From positions 1 through 64,000 of the forward strand of contig NZ_ALBQ01000039.1 of the NCBI RefSeq assembly GCF_000282895.1: a stretch of DNA of 64,000 nt. Reading direction: 5' to 3'. A program made the translations under genes and the position numbers. This DNA comes from Sphingomonas sp. ATCC 31555 (lineage in GTDB: Bacteria; Pseudomonadota; Alphaproteobacteria; Sphingomonadales; Sphingomonadaceae). How positions within the stretch are numbered: the stretch's first letter is position 1; the number at the start of each line of letters is the position of its first letter. The notes beneath the pieces are model-generated. The model worked only from the letters and a program-made list of their open reading frames with translations. It was not told the DNA's origin and did no database searches. Below, in pieces: positions 43,076-52,035 of this stretch.

Positions 43076-44020
43076 CTAGCGGGTGCCGGCGACAAGCGCG
43101 GCCCAGGCGCTGCGTTCCGCGTCGCGCACCCGCAGCGTCTCCACCGCGCCCAGCGTGCCGCCGGCAAGGTCGACGTCGATCGCCAATTCGGCCTCGAACG
43201 TGGCGTTGCCGCTCAGCATCACGCAACGATCCTGCTCCGCCTGGCCGCGTACCATGCCGCCGCGGTTGAACACCGCGACCGGGGTGGCGAACGGCACGCG
43301 CCCGGTCAGCGCCGCGCTCAGCACCGATGCGGCCATCGCGCTGCCGCAGCTGTCGGTCAGGCCCACGCCGCGCTCGAAGGTGCGCACGAACAGGCTGGTC
43401 GGCCCCCGCTGCTCGACGAACGAGACGTTCGCGCGCGCCGGGATCAGCGCCGGCCGACTTTCGCACCAGCGGCCCAGCGCCACCAGTTCCGCCTCGTCCA
43501 CCTGGTCGACAAAGGTCACCAGATGCGGGTTCGGCATCGCCACCGCCGTGAAGCGGCGCGGATTGGGCAGGCCGTGGATCGGCGCATCGATCACCTGCTC
43601 GGCCGCGCCGATCAGCCCCACATCGGCGGCGCGCGTCGAATTCGGCCCCACCAGCGTGCGGATCGTCGTCACGCCGGCGGCGATATCGGCGTCGCGGGCG
43701 GCCGTCGCAGTGCTGGTCTTCAGCTTCACCTGCGCGGTGTCGATCCCCAGCACCTCGAAGCCCAGCCGCGCGGTGCACCGCAGGCCGTTGAGGCAGGTCT
43801 CGGCCTCGGACCCGTCCGAATTCCACATGCGCATGCCGAAGCGGTGGCCGTCGTCGCCCGGCACCAGCGCCAGCAGCCCGTCGCCGCCCACCGGCCCGGC
43901 GCGGTCGGCGAGCAGGCGGGCGAGCGTCGCCCAGTCGGCGTCGGACAGCGCCAGCGCGCGGGCGTCGATCAGCGGGAAGTCGTTTCCCGAACCATGGCAT
44001 TTGATGAAGGCGATGCGCAT
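43076..44020 (-). CDS. dapF: DapF-like amino-acid epimerase
   Basis: A 314-residue cofactor-independent epimerase of the diaminopimelate epimerase fold (IAFIKCHGSGNDFPLIDAR, FGMRMWNSDGSEAETCLNGLRC, VAMPNPHLVTFVDQ, TDSCGSAMAAS). Two catalytic Cys are expected: one in ETCLNGLRC and one in DSCGSAMAAS. The first motif is normally CGNGxRC or CGNATRC; here the Gly after Cys is Leu. It may be a true DapF of lysine and cell-wall synthesis, or a paralog acting on another amino acid such as histidine. No lysine gene is adjacent. GST follows upstream in the same direction. Confidence 0.8.
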   Translation of the reverse strand: MRIAFIKCHGSGNDFPLIDARALALSDADWATLARLLADRAGPVGGDGLLALVPGDDGHRFGMRMWNSDGSEAETCLNGLRCTARLGFEVLGIDTAQVKLKTSTATAARDADIAAGVTTIRTLVGPNSTRAADVGLIGAAEQVIDAPIHGLPNPRRFTAVAMPNPHLVTFVDQVDEAELVALGRWCESRPALIPARANVSFVEQRGPTSLFVRTFERGVGLTDSCGSAMAASVLSAALTGRVPFATPVAVFNRGGMVRGQAEQDRCVMLSGNATFEAELAIDVDLAGGTLGAVETLRVRDAERSAWAALVAGTR

Positions 44021-44053
44021 GGCCGACCCTCTAGGCCGTGGGCAGCGCTTTGG

Positions 44054-44719
44054 CTATGCCGCGCGCACTTCGCCGCCGCCCATCGCTGCCACCTGCGCCC
44101 GATCGCGCGCGATGATCGTCGCGAAGCTCGGCCGCGCATGGATCGCCTCGACATAGGCCGCGGTCCGCGGATAGCGGGAGGCATCGACGCACACGCCGAT
44201 GCACCCCAGCGTCGCCAGCGGGCTCGCCACCGAGATGTCGGCCAGGGTGAAGCGGTCCTCCACCAGGAAGCCGCTGTCCGGAATCGTCCGCTCCAGATAG
44301 TCGAGCAGCGGCGGCAGCTGCTCCTTCTCGGCCTGGTCGGCGGCGTCGTGATCGCAGGGGATATGCATCACCCGCGGCTTGACGAACCGGTTGCCAAAAA
44401 TCGCCCCGCCGGCCGCCATCATCAAAGTATCGGCCATCTCGTCGAACCAGATCGTGCGGGCGCGCGCCTGCGGCTCCAGCGGGATCAGGTTGGGCTCGGG
44501 GAACTTGGCCTCGAGATAGGTCACGATCGCGGTGGAATCGGCGATGGTAAAGTCGCCGTCGCGAAAACCAGGCATCTTTCCGAACGGGCTCGCGGCGCGG
44601 AAATCGGGGTCAGGGCTGCCCGGCCCGGCGAACTTCAGCTGCAATTCCAGTCCCTTTTCCGCACCGAACACCATGCACTTGCGCACGTAAGGCGACAGGG
44701 TTGAACCATAGACAATCAT
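44054..44719 (-). CDS. Glutathione S-transferase family protein
   Basis: A 221-residue protein with an N-terminal thioredoxin-like domain (VYGSTLSPYVRKCMVFGAEKGLEL, FGKMPGFRDGDFTIADSTAIVTYL) and an all-helical C-terminal domain (WFDEMADTLMM, LADISVASPLATLG). The Ser in TLSPYVRK is the expected catalytic residue. AGGGGAGGA lies six bases before ATG at 44719; the ATG two codons earlier is too close. Its substrate is unknown. It fits a cell with glutathione synthesis and reduction encoded in the same window. Confidence 0.88.
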   Translation of the reverse strand: MIVYGSTLSPYVRKCMVFGAEKGLELQLKFAGPGSPDPDFRAASPFGKMPGFRDGDFTIADSTAIVTYLEAKFPEPNLIPLEPQARARTIWFDEMADTLMMAAGGAIFGNRFVKPRVMHIPCDHDAADQAEKEQLPPLLDYLERTIPDSGFLVEDRFTLADISVASPLATLGCIGVCVDASRYPRTAAYVEAIHARPSFATIIARDRAQVAAMGGGEVRAA

Positions 44720-44819
44720 CGGCATTCCTCCCCTTAATACCCCGCAGCATAGCCCAAATTGCGCCGCGTCGCGCCCCCGAAGCGCGACATTGTCGCGGCG
44801 GCGTGCCAAGCTGGTGCCG

Positions 44820-47312
44820 ATGATCGGTTCGCTTCTCCTGCTTGTCGCCTGTGCCGGCGCGTTCGGCTTTCTCCTGCTCCAGGCCCGGATCGGCCAGCTG
44901 GAGCGCACCGTGCAGGCGATGGAGGAGGAACTCGCCCGCTTGCACGATCGCACCCAGTCGGCGCCGATCCCCCGCCCGCCGGCCACCGTCACCGCCACCA
45001 CAAGGTCCGGGCCGGTCCCGCCCGCGATTCCCGAACCCGCGTTGCGCAGCGAACCGCAGCCGGAACCGCTGCCAGAGCCCGAGTCGCGCTTTGCGCTTCC
45101 GCGACTCAGCTTCGAATCGCTGGTGGGTGGTCGGCTGCCGATCTGGATTGGCGGCGTCGCGCTGGTGCTCGCGGGCTTTTTCCTGGTCCGCTATTCGATC
45201 GAACAGGGTCTGCTTGGCCCCGCCGCGCGCACCACGATCGCCGCGCTGTTCGGCATCGCGCTGGTCGCAGCCAGCGAGGCAGTGCGGCGGTTGCCGGCGA
45301 CGCGCGACGATCCCCGGCTGGGCCAGGCCCTTGCCGGTGCGGGCATCGCCAGCCTCTATGGCACGCTCTACATGGCTGCCGCGCTCTATCATCTGATTGC
45401 GCCGCTTTCCGCCTTCGTCCTCGTCCTGTTGGTCACGCTGGGGGCGATGGCGCTGTCGCTCCGCCATGGCCCGCCTACCGCAGTGATGGCACTGGTGGGC
45501 GGCTTCCTCGCGCCGCTGGTCGCCGGGTTCGATGCCGCCGGCGTCGGTCCGCTGCTGGTGTATCTCGGCCTGTTCGTGGCGGCGCTGTTCGGGCTGGCGG
45601 TCCATCGCGGCTGGGGCTGGCTGGCCTTTGCCGCGAGCTTCGCCGGTCTGGCCTGGGCACAGTTTCTGATCGCGGTACTCGATGGCAGCGGCAATCTCTC
45701 GGCGGTCGGCGGCTTCACCATGCTGCTCGCCGGCGGCGCCAGCGCTGCGCTGCCCGTAGCGGGGATCCGCAGCCGCTGGCTCCGCCTGGCGCCGCTGCTC
45801 GCCGGATTGCTTCAACTGGTGGTGATCGCGCCGGGGCTGGAATTCAGCGCGCTTGCCTGGAGCTTCTATCTGGTGCTCGCCGCGGCGGCGCTCGCCCTTG
45901 CCTGGCGCGACGCGACCTATCTGGCCGGTGCGCTGGCCAGCCTGGTGCTGTTGCTCGCGCTCGAGGGGCTCGCGCTGCTTGCCCCCGCGACTAGCCCCAC
46001 CCCGCTGGCAGCCATCGTCGCCACGCTGTTGTTCGGTGGCACCGGCCAATGGCTGGCGCGGCGCAGCCGGGAGTGGCTGCTGGTGGCGCTGCTCGGCACC
46101 GGCGGACCGCTGCTTGTGGCGCATCTCTTCGCCGCTGCCTTGTTGCCGGGCTGGGGCTGGGGACTGCTCGAAGCCGCCGCAGCCGCGGCCTGCGCCCGCC
46201 TCGCTGTGCCGCTGCGTACCGAAGCGGACAGCCGCGCGCTGATCGCCACCACGCTCGCTACCGCGCTGCTCGCCACCGTCGCCCTCGCGCAATTCGTGCC
46301 GAACAACTGGGTTGCCGTGCCGCTCGCGGCGGCACTGCTGCTGCTCGGCATCTGGGCGCGGCAGAACACGGTGCCGTCGCTCTTCGTGCTGCCGGTGCTG
46401 CCGCTGGTCGCCGCACTCGTCGCCGCCGCGCCGCAACTGTTCGGGCTGGCCGGGCTGGTGTTCGAAACGACAACCGGCACCCGGATTGCCTATCCGCTGC
46501 TGCCGCCGTTCGCCGATCTGCTGCGCACCCTTGCCCTGCCGATAGCCGCCGCGATCGTGCTGCTTGGTGACCCGCGCCAGTTCGGTGCCGCCCGGAGATT
46601 GGCCGCGCCGCTGGCCGCAGGGCTGGGCCTGATGCTGCTCTATGCGCTCGCCAAGCAGCCGCTCGCCATCGCCACGCCCGAACGCTTCCTCGCCTGGGGC
46701 TTTGTCGAACGGGCGCTGATCACGCAGGTCTGTCTTGCCGCCGGATGGGCGCTTGCACGCGCCGGCCGCCTGCCAACGCTCAGCCGCGCGCTGCTGCTGC
46801 TCGGCCTCGCCCGCATCGTGCTGTTCGACGCGCTGATGGTCAATCCGGCGTTCGTGGCGCAGTGGAGCGGCCCGCTGCCGCTGGTGCATCTCGCCCTTGC
46901 TGCCTTCTGGTGCTGGACGCTGCCCCACTCGCGCTGGCGGATTGCCGCCGCCTTGCTCACCCTCGCCGCCGCGCTCGTCGCGATCCGCCAATGGACACAT
47001 GGGCCCATTCTCACCGGGCCGATCAGCACCTTTGAGAATGGCGGCTATTCGGCGGCGTTGCTCGGCGTCGCACTGGCCTGGCTGGTCCGCGGCATCACCG
47101 CCGCGCGCCATGATTTGCGCATTGCCGGCCTCGTGCTGCTCACCTGCGCCACCTTCAAGGTGTTCCTGGTCGATGCCGCCGCGCTGGACGGGCTGCTGCG
47201 CATCCTTTCCTTCCTGGGGCTCGGCGTGGCGCTGATCGCGATCGGCTGGGCCTATAGCCGGTTCCTTGCCCGCCCCGCCGCCACGCCGTCGTCCGATCCC
47301 GGCAGACCATAA
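44820..47312 (+). CDS. DUF2339 polytopic membrane protein
   Basis: An 830-residue inner-membrane protein. A first helix is followed by a coiled-coil (IGQLERTVQAMEEELARLHDR), a Pro/Glu-rich linker and then more than twenty hydrophobic segments, as in the DUF2339 family. LVGGRLPIWIGGVALVLAGFFLVRYSIEQGLLGPAAR (about residues 100-140) is the characteristic start of the domain. Function unknown; related proteins are often thought to act in envelope polysaccharide or transport. Its end overlaps the convergent DUF6456 gene by 61 bp. Confidence 0.85.
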   Translation: MIGSLLLLVACAGAFGFLLLQARIGQLERTVQAMEEELARLHDRTQSAPIPRPPATVTATTRSGPVPPAIPEPALRSEPQPEPLPEPESRFALPRLSFESLVGGRLPIWIGGVALVLAGFFLVRYSIEQGLLGPAARTTIAALFGIALVAASEAVRRLPATRDDPRLGQALAGAGIASLYGTLYMAAALYHLIAPLSAFVLVLLVTLGAMALSLRHGPPTAVMALVGGFLAPLVAGFDAAGVGPLLVYLGLFVAALFGLAVHRGWGWLAFAASFAGLAWAQFLIAVLDGSGNLSAVGGFTMLLAGGASAALPVAGIRSRWLRLAPLLAGLLQLVVIAPGLEFSALAWSFYLVLAAAALALAWRDATYLAGALASLVLLLALEGLALLAPATSPTPLAAIVATLLFGGTGQWLARRSREWLLVALLGTGGPLLVAHLFAAALLPGWGWGLLEAAAAAACARLAVPLRTEADSRALIATTLATALLATVALAQFVPNNWVAVPLAAALLLLGIWARQNTVPSLFVLPVLPLVAALVAAAPQLFGLAGLVFETTTGTRIAYPLLPPFADLLRTLALPIAAAIVLLGDPRQFGAARRLAAPLAAGLGLMLLYALAKQPLAIATPERFLAWGFVERALITQVCLAAGWALARAGRLPTLSRALLLLGLARIVLFDALMVNPAFVAQWSGPLPLVHLALAAFWCWTLPHSRWRIAAALLTLAAALVAIRQWTHGPILTGPISTFENGGYSAALLGVALAWLVRGITAARHDLRIAGLVLLTCATFKVFLVDAAALDGLLRILSFLGLGVALIAIGWAYSRFLARPAATPSSDPGRP

Positions 47313-47758
47313 TGGTCCGCCACCCGGTCGAGCGCGAGGCACAGCACCAGCTTGCCCGCCCGGCTGGGCCAGCCAAGCGCCTGTTCCGCCTCGCGCAGAC
47401 CTTCGCCGGCGCACACCACGCGCCATAGCACGTCCGCCAGCCCCCGCCCTGCCGCCGCGATCGCCACGTCGAAGCGGCGCTTGGCGGCAATCTGCGCCAG
47501 GGTCGGGTCCATCGGTGCCGGTGCGCTTCGCCTTCCGTCAGAGCGCGGTGCCGGATCCCAGCACATCGTCACCCGCGGACCCAGCGCCGCCCGCTCATAA
47601 TCGGCGCGCAGCCGCTCGCCCGCTTCGAACTGGCGCGCATCGACATGGCCGCGTGCGCGCAGCCAGCGCAGCGGTGACTCGGCCAGGTTCACCGTGACCC
47701 GCCGTCGCGCACGGCTCTGCACGTCCACGTTCAGCACCTGCTCCACTCGATCCTGCAT
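47252..47758 (-). CDS. DUF6456 protein, predicted DNA-binding
   Basis: A 168-residue protein: VTVNLAESPLRWLRARGHVDARQFEAGERLRADYERAAL in the first half and DPTLAQIAAKRRFDVAIAAAGRGLADVLWRVVCAGEGLREAEQALGWPSRAGKLVLCLALDRVADHYG in the second. This matches DUF6456, whose C-terminal half resembles a sigma-like or helix-turn-helix domain. AAAGGAG lies upstream of ATG at 47758. It is divergent from an XRE-family regulator 91 bp away. Confidence 0.8.
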   Translation of the reverse strand: MQDRVEQVLNVDVQSRARRRVTVNLAESPLRWLRARGHVDARQFEAGERLRADYERAALGPRVTMCWDPAPRSDGRRSAPAPMDPTLAQIAAKRRFDVAIAAAGRGLADVLWRVVCAGEGLREAEQALGWPSRAGKLVLCLALDRVADHYGLPGSDDGVAAGRARNRL

Positions 47759-47849
47759 CGCGTGATCTCCTTTCGTTCCGAGTCGCACCCTCTTGCCATC
47801 GCGGCGCATCTGTAGGAAAGGAGAAAACCGATTTGGTTAGGAGTGGGCG

Positions 47850-48413
47850 ATGATCACTGCCATTCGCGAAGTGCGCCGCGCCAAGGGACTGACGCTCGAC
47901 GATGTCGCGCAGCGCTGCGTGCCGCCGACGACGGCGCAGACGATCGGCCGGCTCGAAACCGGTACGCGCACCGTATCGGTGGCATGGCTCAACCGCATCG
48001 CTGCGGCGCTGGACGTCGATGCCGCCGATCTCGTTCAGCTGCCCGAGCGGCCCGACATCCCGGTCGCCGCGCTGCTCGAAGCCGATGGCGCGCACGCACC
48101 CCGCCGCCCTAGCACGCTGGTGCCACCGCGCCCTGAAGCGGGAACGGTCGCGATCGCGGTGGAGGCGAGTATCGGCGAATATCGCGCCGGCGACGCGATC
48201 TGGTGCGAACGGCTTGCGCCGCCAGACTTCGGCCGTGCTCTCAATCGCGACGTGCTGGTGCCGCGCCCTGCCGGGCGGTTCCTGTTCGGTCGGCTGATCG
48301 GACGCGACGGCGATCGGCTGCAGCTGCTGCCGCCGGGCGCGGGCGGGCGCCAACAGGTGGTGGCGGATCCCGCCTGGATCGCCGTCGCCGTACGGCTGGT
48401 ACGCGCGCTATAG
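47850..48413 (+). CDS. XRE-family regulator with S24 peptidase-like C-terminus
   Basis: A 187-residue repressor. The N-terminal helix-turn-helix is IREVRRAKGLTLDDVAQRCVPPTTAQTIGRLETGTRTVSVAWLNRIAAALDV. The C-terminal half (VEASIGEYRAGDAIWCERLAP, DVLVPRPAGRFLFGRLIGRDGDRLQLLPPG) resembles the S24/LexA-CI dimerisation fold, but I see no clear Ser-Lys autocleavage pair. GGAGTGGGCG precedes the ATG. AACC-GATTT-GGTT at about 47827 is a possible operator. It may regulate the divergent DUF6456 gene. Confidence 0.82.
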   Translation: MITAIREVRRAKGLTLDDVAQRCVPPTTAQTIGRLETGTRTVSVAWLNRIAAALDVDAADLVQLPERPDIPVAALLEADGAHAPRRPSTLVPPRPEAGTVAIAVEASIGEYRAGDAIWCERLAPPDFGRALNRDVLVPRPAGRFLFGRLIGRDGDRLQLLPPGAGGRQQVVADPAWIAVAVRLVRAL

Positions 48414-48481
48414 GCATTGTTACGCCCTTGCCCGGCGGCGCAGTTGGGCGCAAAATACTTCGTACTGGAGGGACATAGACC

Positions 48482-48850
48482 ATGAAGAAACTGGCACTCA
48501 TCACGTCCGCAGCGATCCTCGCGGCGGCCACCCCCGCGTTGGCCGACGAATGGGATTTCATGCTGATCAACAGCACCGGCAAGGCCATCGACAAGATCGA
48601 AGTCGCGCCGACAGGCAGCACCGCCTGGGTCGAAAACAAGTTCGACGCCGAACTGAACAAGAACGGCAAGGTCAAGGCCGGCGGCAAGACGACGGTGCAT
48701 TTCGACAAGGCGGCGTCCGCCTGCAAGTTCGATGTGCGGGGCACGTTCGAAGACAAGACCAGCGCGGTCTGGTCGAACATCAACCTGTGCGACAACAGCT
48801 ATGTCACGTTGGCCTTCACGGGCGACAAGCCGACGTTCAAGGCGAACTGA
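48482..48850 (+). CDS. Small secreted protein of unknown function
   Basis: A 122-residue protein with a strong signal peptide (MKKLALITSAAILAAATPALA) and a beta-rich mature part (WDFMLINSTGKAIDKIEVAP, GGKTTVHFDKAASACKFDVRGTFEDKTSAVWSNINLCDNSYVTL). The two Cys, about 30 residues apart, could form a disulfide in the periplasm. GGAGGGACAT lies upstream. No family is recognised. A near-perfect 24-bp palindrome follows the stop. Confidence 0.72.
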   Translation: MKKLALITSAAILAAATPALADEWDFMLINSTGKAIDKIEVAPTGSTAWVENKFDAELNKNGKVKAGGKTTVHFDKAASACKFDVRGTFEDKTSAVWSNINLCDNSYVTLAFTGDKPTFKAN

Positions 48851-48858
48851 TCCGCCGC

Positions 48859-48882
48859 GGCGGGCGCCCGCGGGTGCCCGCC
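48859..48882. terminator. Palindrome after the small secreted protein gene
   Basis: GGCGGGCGCCC and GGGTGCCCGCC flank CG, giving a near-perfect 24-bp palindrome eight bases past the stop codon. No T-run follows, so it may be a weak terminator or 3' stabiliser. Confidence 0.4.
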
Positions 48883-48928
48883 CCACGCGACGCAGGAGTT
48901 CGCGGCCTCACGATATCAATGTGAGAAA

Positions 48929-49004
48929 TGGTGGGCGGTGACGGGCTCGAACCGCCGACCCTCTCGGTGTAAACGAGATGCTCTACCAACTGAGCTAACC
49001 GCCC
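48929..49004 (-). tRNA. tRNA-Val (anticodon TAC)
   Basis: The minus strand folds as a standard tRNA: acceptor GGGCGGT/ACCGCCC, D-arm GCTCAGTTGGTAGAGC, anticodon stem-loop CTCGTTTACACCGAG with TAC, T-arm GGCGGTTCGAGCCCGTC, and an encoded CCA. Confidence 0.96.
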
Positions 49005-49068
49005 GCAGACCGCCACGAGCGATTGCGTTGAACGCCGATGCCAAAGCTCGGCGCGAAGGGCAAGACCC

Positions 49069-50010
49069 TCATGCCAAATTCAGTCCCGCCCGCTTCACTG
49101 CGCCTGCATAGCGGAGCATGCCGTCGCGGGCGCGCTGGGTGAGCCCGATATAGGCGCGGCGGCGATCGTTGGTATCGGCCCGACGCTCGAACAGCCCCGC
49201 TTCGTTCATCGTGCCGATCCAGCGCAACGCGGTGGTGGGCGGCACGGCAGCAGCGATGCACAGGCTGGAAACCGATACCTGGCGGTGCTCCAGTTCGGCG
49301 GCAAACAGGTCCAGCAGCATGTCCCAGGCAGGATCGGCGAACAGCTCGCCTTCGAAGAAGTCGGCCCGCATCCGGCGTGCCCGGATCACCCGGCGGATCT
49401 CCTGCGGGCTCGGCAGGAGCGCATCGTCGCTGCGAAAGGCGAGGCTGTCGTTGCGCACCATCGCGGGCTCATCGCTCATTTCCGCACGCGTCAGCCGCGC
49501 CAGCGAATCCGCGATTCGCGCCACTTCCTCCTGGAACCGCCGCATTCGCAGCGCATCGGTGTCGCGCGCGCTGTCGTGCAGGCGCGCCGCTCCCTGCTGG
49601 CGCGCGAACAGGGCGCTGCCCAGCCGATCGGCATCGCTGGGCGCGCATTGCAGCGCCGCCTCGGGCGGCAACAGCGCGGCCGCGAGATCGATCTGGTCGT
49701 CCGCCACCGTGGCGATCAGCGGAAGGCGCCGCTCCTCCGCCAGCCCGCCCAGCCGCGCGAGCAGCGGTTCGGCCAGCGAAAGCGGCAGGCCGGCTGCCTC
49801 TAGCAGGACGATCTGCACACCGTCGGTCAGATGCGGCTCCACCAGCGCGGCGGCCGCGTCGATCGGCGTGCGGGTGCGGTATCCGGCCTGGCGGGCGGCC
49901 CGGCACGCCGCAACGCTCTCGGGCCCCTGCGCGGCGACGATCAGCGCCACTTCGGACGGAAGATCATATCGGACGGGCATGTCGCCATCGGCGTAAGCAA
50001 TGTCGTGCAT
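49069..50010 (-). CDS. Winged-helix (MarR-like) regulator with a receiver-like N-terminal region
   Basis: A 313-residue protein. The C-terminal 100 residues resemble a MarR winged helix: WDMLLDLFAAELEHRQVSVSSLCIAAAVPPTTALRWIGTMNEAGLFERRADTNDRRRAYIGLTQRA. Residues 15-140 show an alternating strand-helix pattern (EVALIVAA, VQIVLLEAAGLPLS, LPLIATVADDQIDLAAALL) like a receiver domain but without the usual phosphoryl Asp motif. GGAGGGGG precedes ATG at 50010; a longer frame to 50100 is unlikely. An inverted repeat at 50057-50092 lies just upstream and may be its operator. Confidence 0.8.
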   Translation of the reverse strand: MHDIAYADGDMPVRYDLPSEVALIVAAQGPESVAACRAARQAGYRTRTPIDAAAALVEPHLTDGVQIVLLEAAGLPLSLAEPLLARLGGLAEERRLPLIATVADDQIDLAAALLPPEAALQCAPSDADRLGSALFARQQGAARLHDSARDTDALRMRRFQEEVARIADSLARLTRAEMSDEPAMVRNDSLAFRSDDALLPSPQEIRRVIRARRMRADFFEGELFADPAWDMLLDLFAAELEHRQVSVSSLCIAAAVPPTTALRWIGTMNEAGLFERRADTNDRRRAYIGLTQRARDGMLRYAGAVKRAGLNLA

Positions 50011-50056
50011 AACCCCCTCCAAGTTCGGCGTCTGTTCCCCATCCTTGCCGCAAAGG

Positions 50057-50092
50057 TCCGAAATGGCGGAGAAGGAGTTCCTCCATTTCGGA
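50057..50092. promoter_or_regulatory. Candidate operator upstream of the winged-helix regulator
   Basis: TCCGAAATGG at 50057 and its exact inverse CCATTTCGGA at 50083 are separated by 16 bp, and a third half-site-like CCGTTTCGGA lies about 35 bp further upstream. Position 47-82 bp before the start fits autoregulation. Confidence 0.5.
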
Positions 50093-50153
50093 TCGACCAT
50101 CCCCGCCGCGGGCGCGTTCCCTCCGTTTCGGAGCAGCCGACGCGCCGTGTGCG

Positions 50154-51632
50154 CTATTCGAGCGCCTTCACGATCTCCTCAACCATCTTCTTGGCATCCG
50201 CCAGCAGCATCATCGTGTTATCGCGATAGAACAACTCATTGTCGACACCGGCATAGCCCACACCGCCCATGCTGCGCTTGATGAACAGCACGGTCTTCGC
50301 CTTCTCAACGTCCAGAACTGGCATGCCGTAGATCGGCGAGGACTTGTCGGTCTTGGCGGCGGGATTGGTCACGTCATTGGCGCCGATAACGAAGGCGACG
50401 TCGGTCTGGGCGAATTCCGAGTTGATGTCTTCCAGCTCGAACACGTCGTCATAAGGCACATTGGCTTCGGCCAGCAGCACGTTCATGTGCCCCGGCATGC
50501 GCCCGGCAACCGGGTGAATCGCATATTTCACCCGCACGCCATGCGCCTTCAGCTTGTCGCCCATTTCGCGCAGTGCATGCTGGGCCTGCGCCACCGCCAT
50601 GCCATAGCCCGGAACGATGATCACCTGCTCGGCCTGGCTCATCAGGAAAGCGGCATCATCGGCCGAGCCGCGCTTCCACGGCCGGTCGATTGCGGCCGCG
50701 CCGCCCGCGCCGCCGCCGGCATCGCCGCCAAAGCCCCCGGCGATGACGCTGATGAAGCTGCGGTTCATCGCGCGGCACATGATGTAGCTCAGGATCGCGC
50801 CCGAACTGCCGACCAGCGCGCCGGTGACGATCATCGCGGTGTTGTGCAGCGTGAAGCCCATCGCCGCCGCCGCCCAGCCCGAATAGCTGTTCAGCATCGA
50901 CACCACGACAGGCATGTCCGCACCGCCGATCGGCACGATCAGCAGGAAGCCGATCACGAAGCTCAGCACGGTGATGGTCCAGAAGATCCAGGGCGCCTGG
51001 TCCTGCGTGAAATAGCCGACCAGACCCAGGATGCCGGCGAGCAGCGCCAGGTTGATCACGTGGCGGCCCGGCAGCAGGATCGGCTTGCCGCCCATGTTGC
51101 CGTTCAGCTTCAGGAACGCGATCACCGATCCAGAAAAGGTGATCGCGCCGATCGCCACGCCCAGCCCCATCTCGACGCGACTTACGCTGAGGATCTCGCC
51201 GTCTGCGCCCAGAATCCCGAACGCGCCGGGATTGAGGAACGCCGCCGCGGCGACCAGCACGGCGGCCAGGCCCACCAGCGAGTGGAACGCGGCGACCAGC
51301 TGCGGCATCGCCGTCATCGCGATCCGCCGCGCCGTGACGATGCCGATCGCGGCGCCGATCCCGATCGCCAACAGCAGTTCGATCATTGTCAGCATGTCCA
51401 GCACCGGCGTGCCGAAATTCTCGCAGATCGCACCCGTCGGACATGGCGGAGCGATCCACGGGATGTGCGTTACCAGCGTGGTGACGACCGCAATCGTCAT
51501 CCCGATCATGCCCAGCCGGTTGCCGCGCTGGCTCGACGACGGGCTGGAAAGGCCACGCAGCGCCAGGATGAAGCATACTCCCGCCACCAGATAGGCCAGC
51601 GACGCCCATGGATTGCTTGCCAGATGTTCCAT
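50154..51632 (-). CDS. pntB: NAD(P) transhydrogenase subunit beta
   Basis: The beta subunit (492 residues) of the proton-translocating transhydrogenase, which makes NADPH from NADH using the proton gradient. About nine membrane helices occupy the first 270 residues; the NADP-binding domain follows, with VIIVPGYGMAVAQAQHALREMGDKL, KYAIHPVAGRMPGHMNVLLAEANVPYD and FVIGANDVTNPAA. ATG at 51632 is preferred, nine bases after GGGGGA; ATG at 51641 touches that site. It follows pntAb by 25 bp in the same operon. Confidence 0.95.
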   Translation of the reverse strand: MEHLASNPWASLAYLVAGVCFILALRGLSSPSSSQRGNRLGMIGMTIAVVTTLVTHIPWIAPPCPTGAICENFGTPVLDMLTMIELLLAIGIGAAIGIVTARRIAMTAMPQLVAAFHSLVGLAAVLVAAAAFLNPGAFGILGADGEILSVSRVEMGLGVAIGAITFSGSVIAFLKLNGNMGGKPILLPGRHVINLALLAGILGLVGYFTQDQAPWIFWTITVLSFVIGFLLIVPIGGADMPVVVSMLNSYSGWAAAAMGFTLHNTAMIVTGALVGSSGAILSYIMCRAMNRSFISVIAGGFGGDAGGGAGGAAAIDRPWKRGSADDAAFLMSQAEQVIIVPGYGMAVAQAQHALREMGDKLKAHGVRVKYAIHPVAGRMPGHMNVLLAEANVPYDDVFELEDINSEFAQTDVAFVIGANDVTNPAAKTDKSSPIYGMPVLDVEKAKTVLFIKRSMGGVGYAGVDNELFYRDNTMMLLADAKKMVEEIVKALE

Positions 51633-51657
51633 GCTCAGCATTCCCCCAGGCGGCGCA

Positions 51658-51951
51658 TCAACGCGCCTTTTTCTTGTACATGGCGAGCATCCGCGCCGTC
51701 ACCGCGAACCCGCCGAAGATGTTGATGCTGGCCAGCACCACCGCGAGCAGGCCCAGCCATTTGGAGGTCGCTCCGCCCGCGCCGATCCCGCTTGCCGCGC
51801 TGGCGATCAGCGCACCGACGATAATGACCGAAGAAATGGCGTTGGTCACCGCCATCAGCGGCGTGTGTAGTGCCGGCGTCACCGACCACACCACATAATA
51901 GCCGACGAAACACGCCAGCACGAAGATCGACAGGATCGAGATGAAGTCCAT
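51658..51951 (-). CDS. pntAb: NAD(P) transhydrogenase subunit alpha part 2
   Basis: A 97-residue membrane subunit with three or four helices ([45 protein letters not shown] is the family signature). It carries the membrane part of the alpha subunit, split from the NAD-binding part as usual in alphaproteobacteria. In related operons it follows pntAa almost directly; here 367 bp with a repeat-bounded DUF559 remnant separate the two genes. Confidence 0.95.
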   Translation of the reverse strand: MDFISILSIFVLACFVGYYVVWSVTPALHTPLMAVTNAISSVIIVGALIASAASGIGAGGATSKWLGLLAVVLASINIFGGFAVTARMLAMYKKKAR

Positions 51952-51986
51952 AGTTACTCCTGATCCGCGCGCATCGGCGCCGAAAG

Positions 51987-52035
51987 ATCCTTCCCGGCAC
52001 GGGGAAGGGGACCAGCCGCAGGCTGATGGAGGGGG
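51987..52035 (+). repeat. Palindromic repeat B1
   Basis: ATCCTTCCCGGCACGGGGAA, GGGGACC, inner hairpin ACCAGCC-GCA-GGCTGAT, GGAGGGG. The design equals A1, and the inner hairpin is nearly the same. It has an inverted partner at 52253-52300. Confidence 0.85.

Noticed and set aside
44610..47426. 938-codon minus-strand frame across the DUF2339 gene
   Set aside because: The plus strand has more than twenty membrane helices of a known family; the minus frame is Gln/Arg/Gly-rich shadow.
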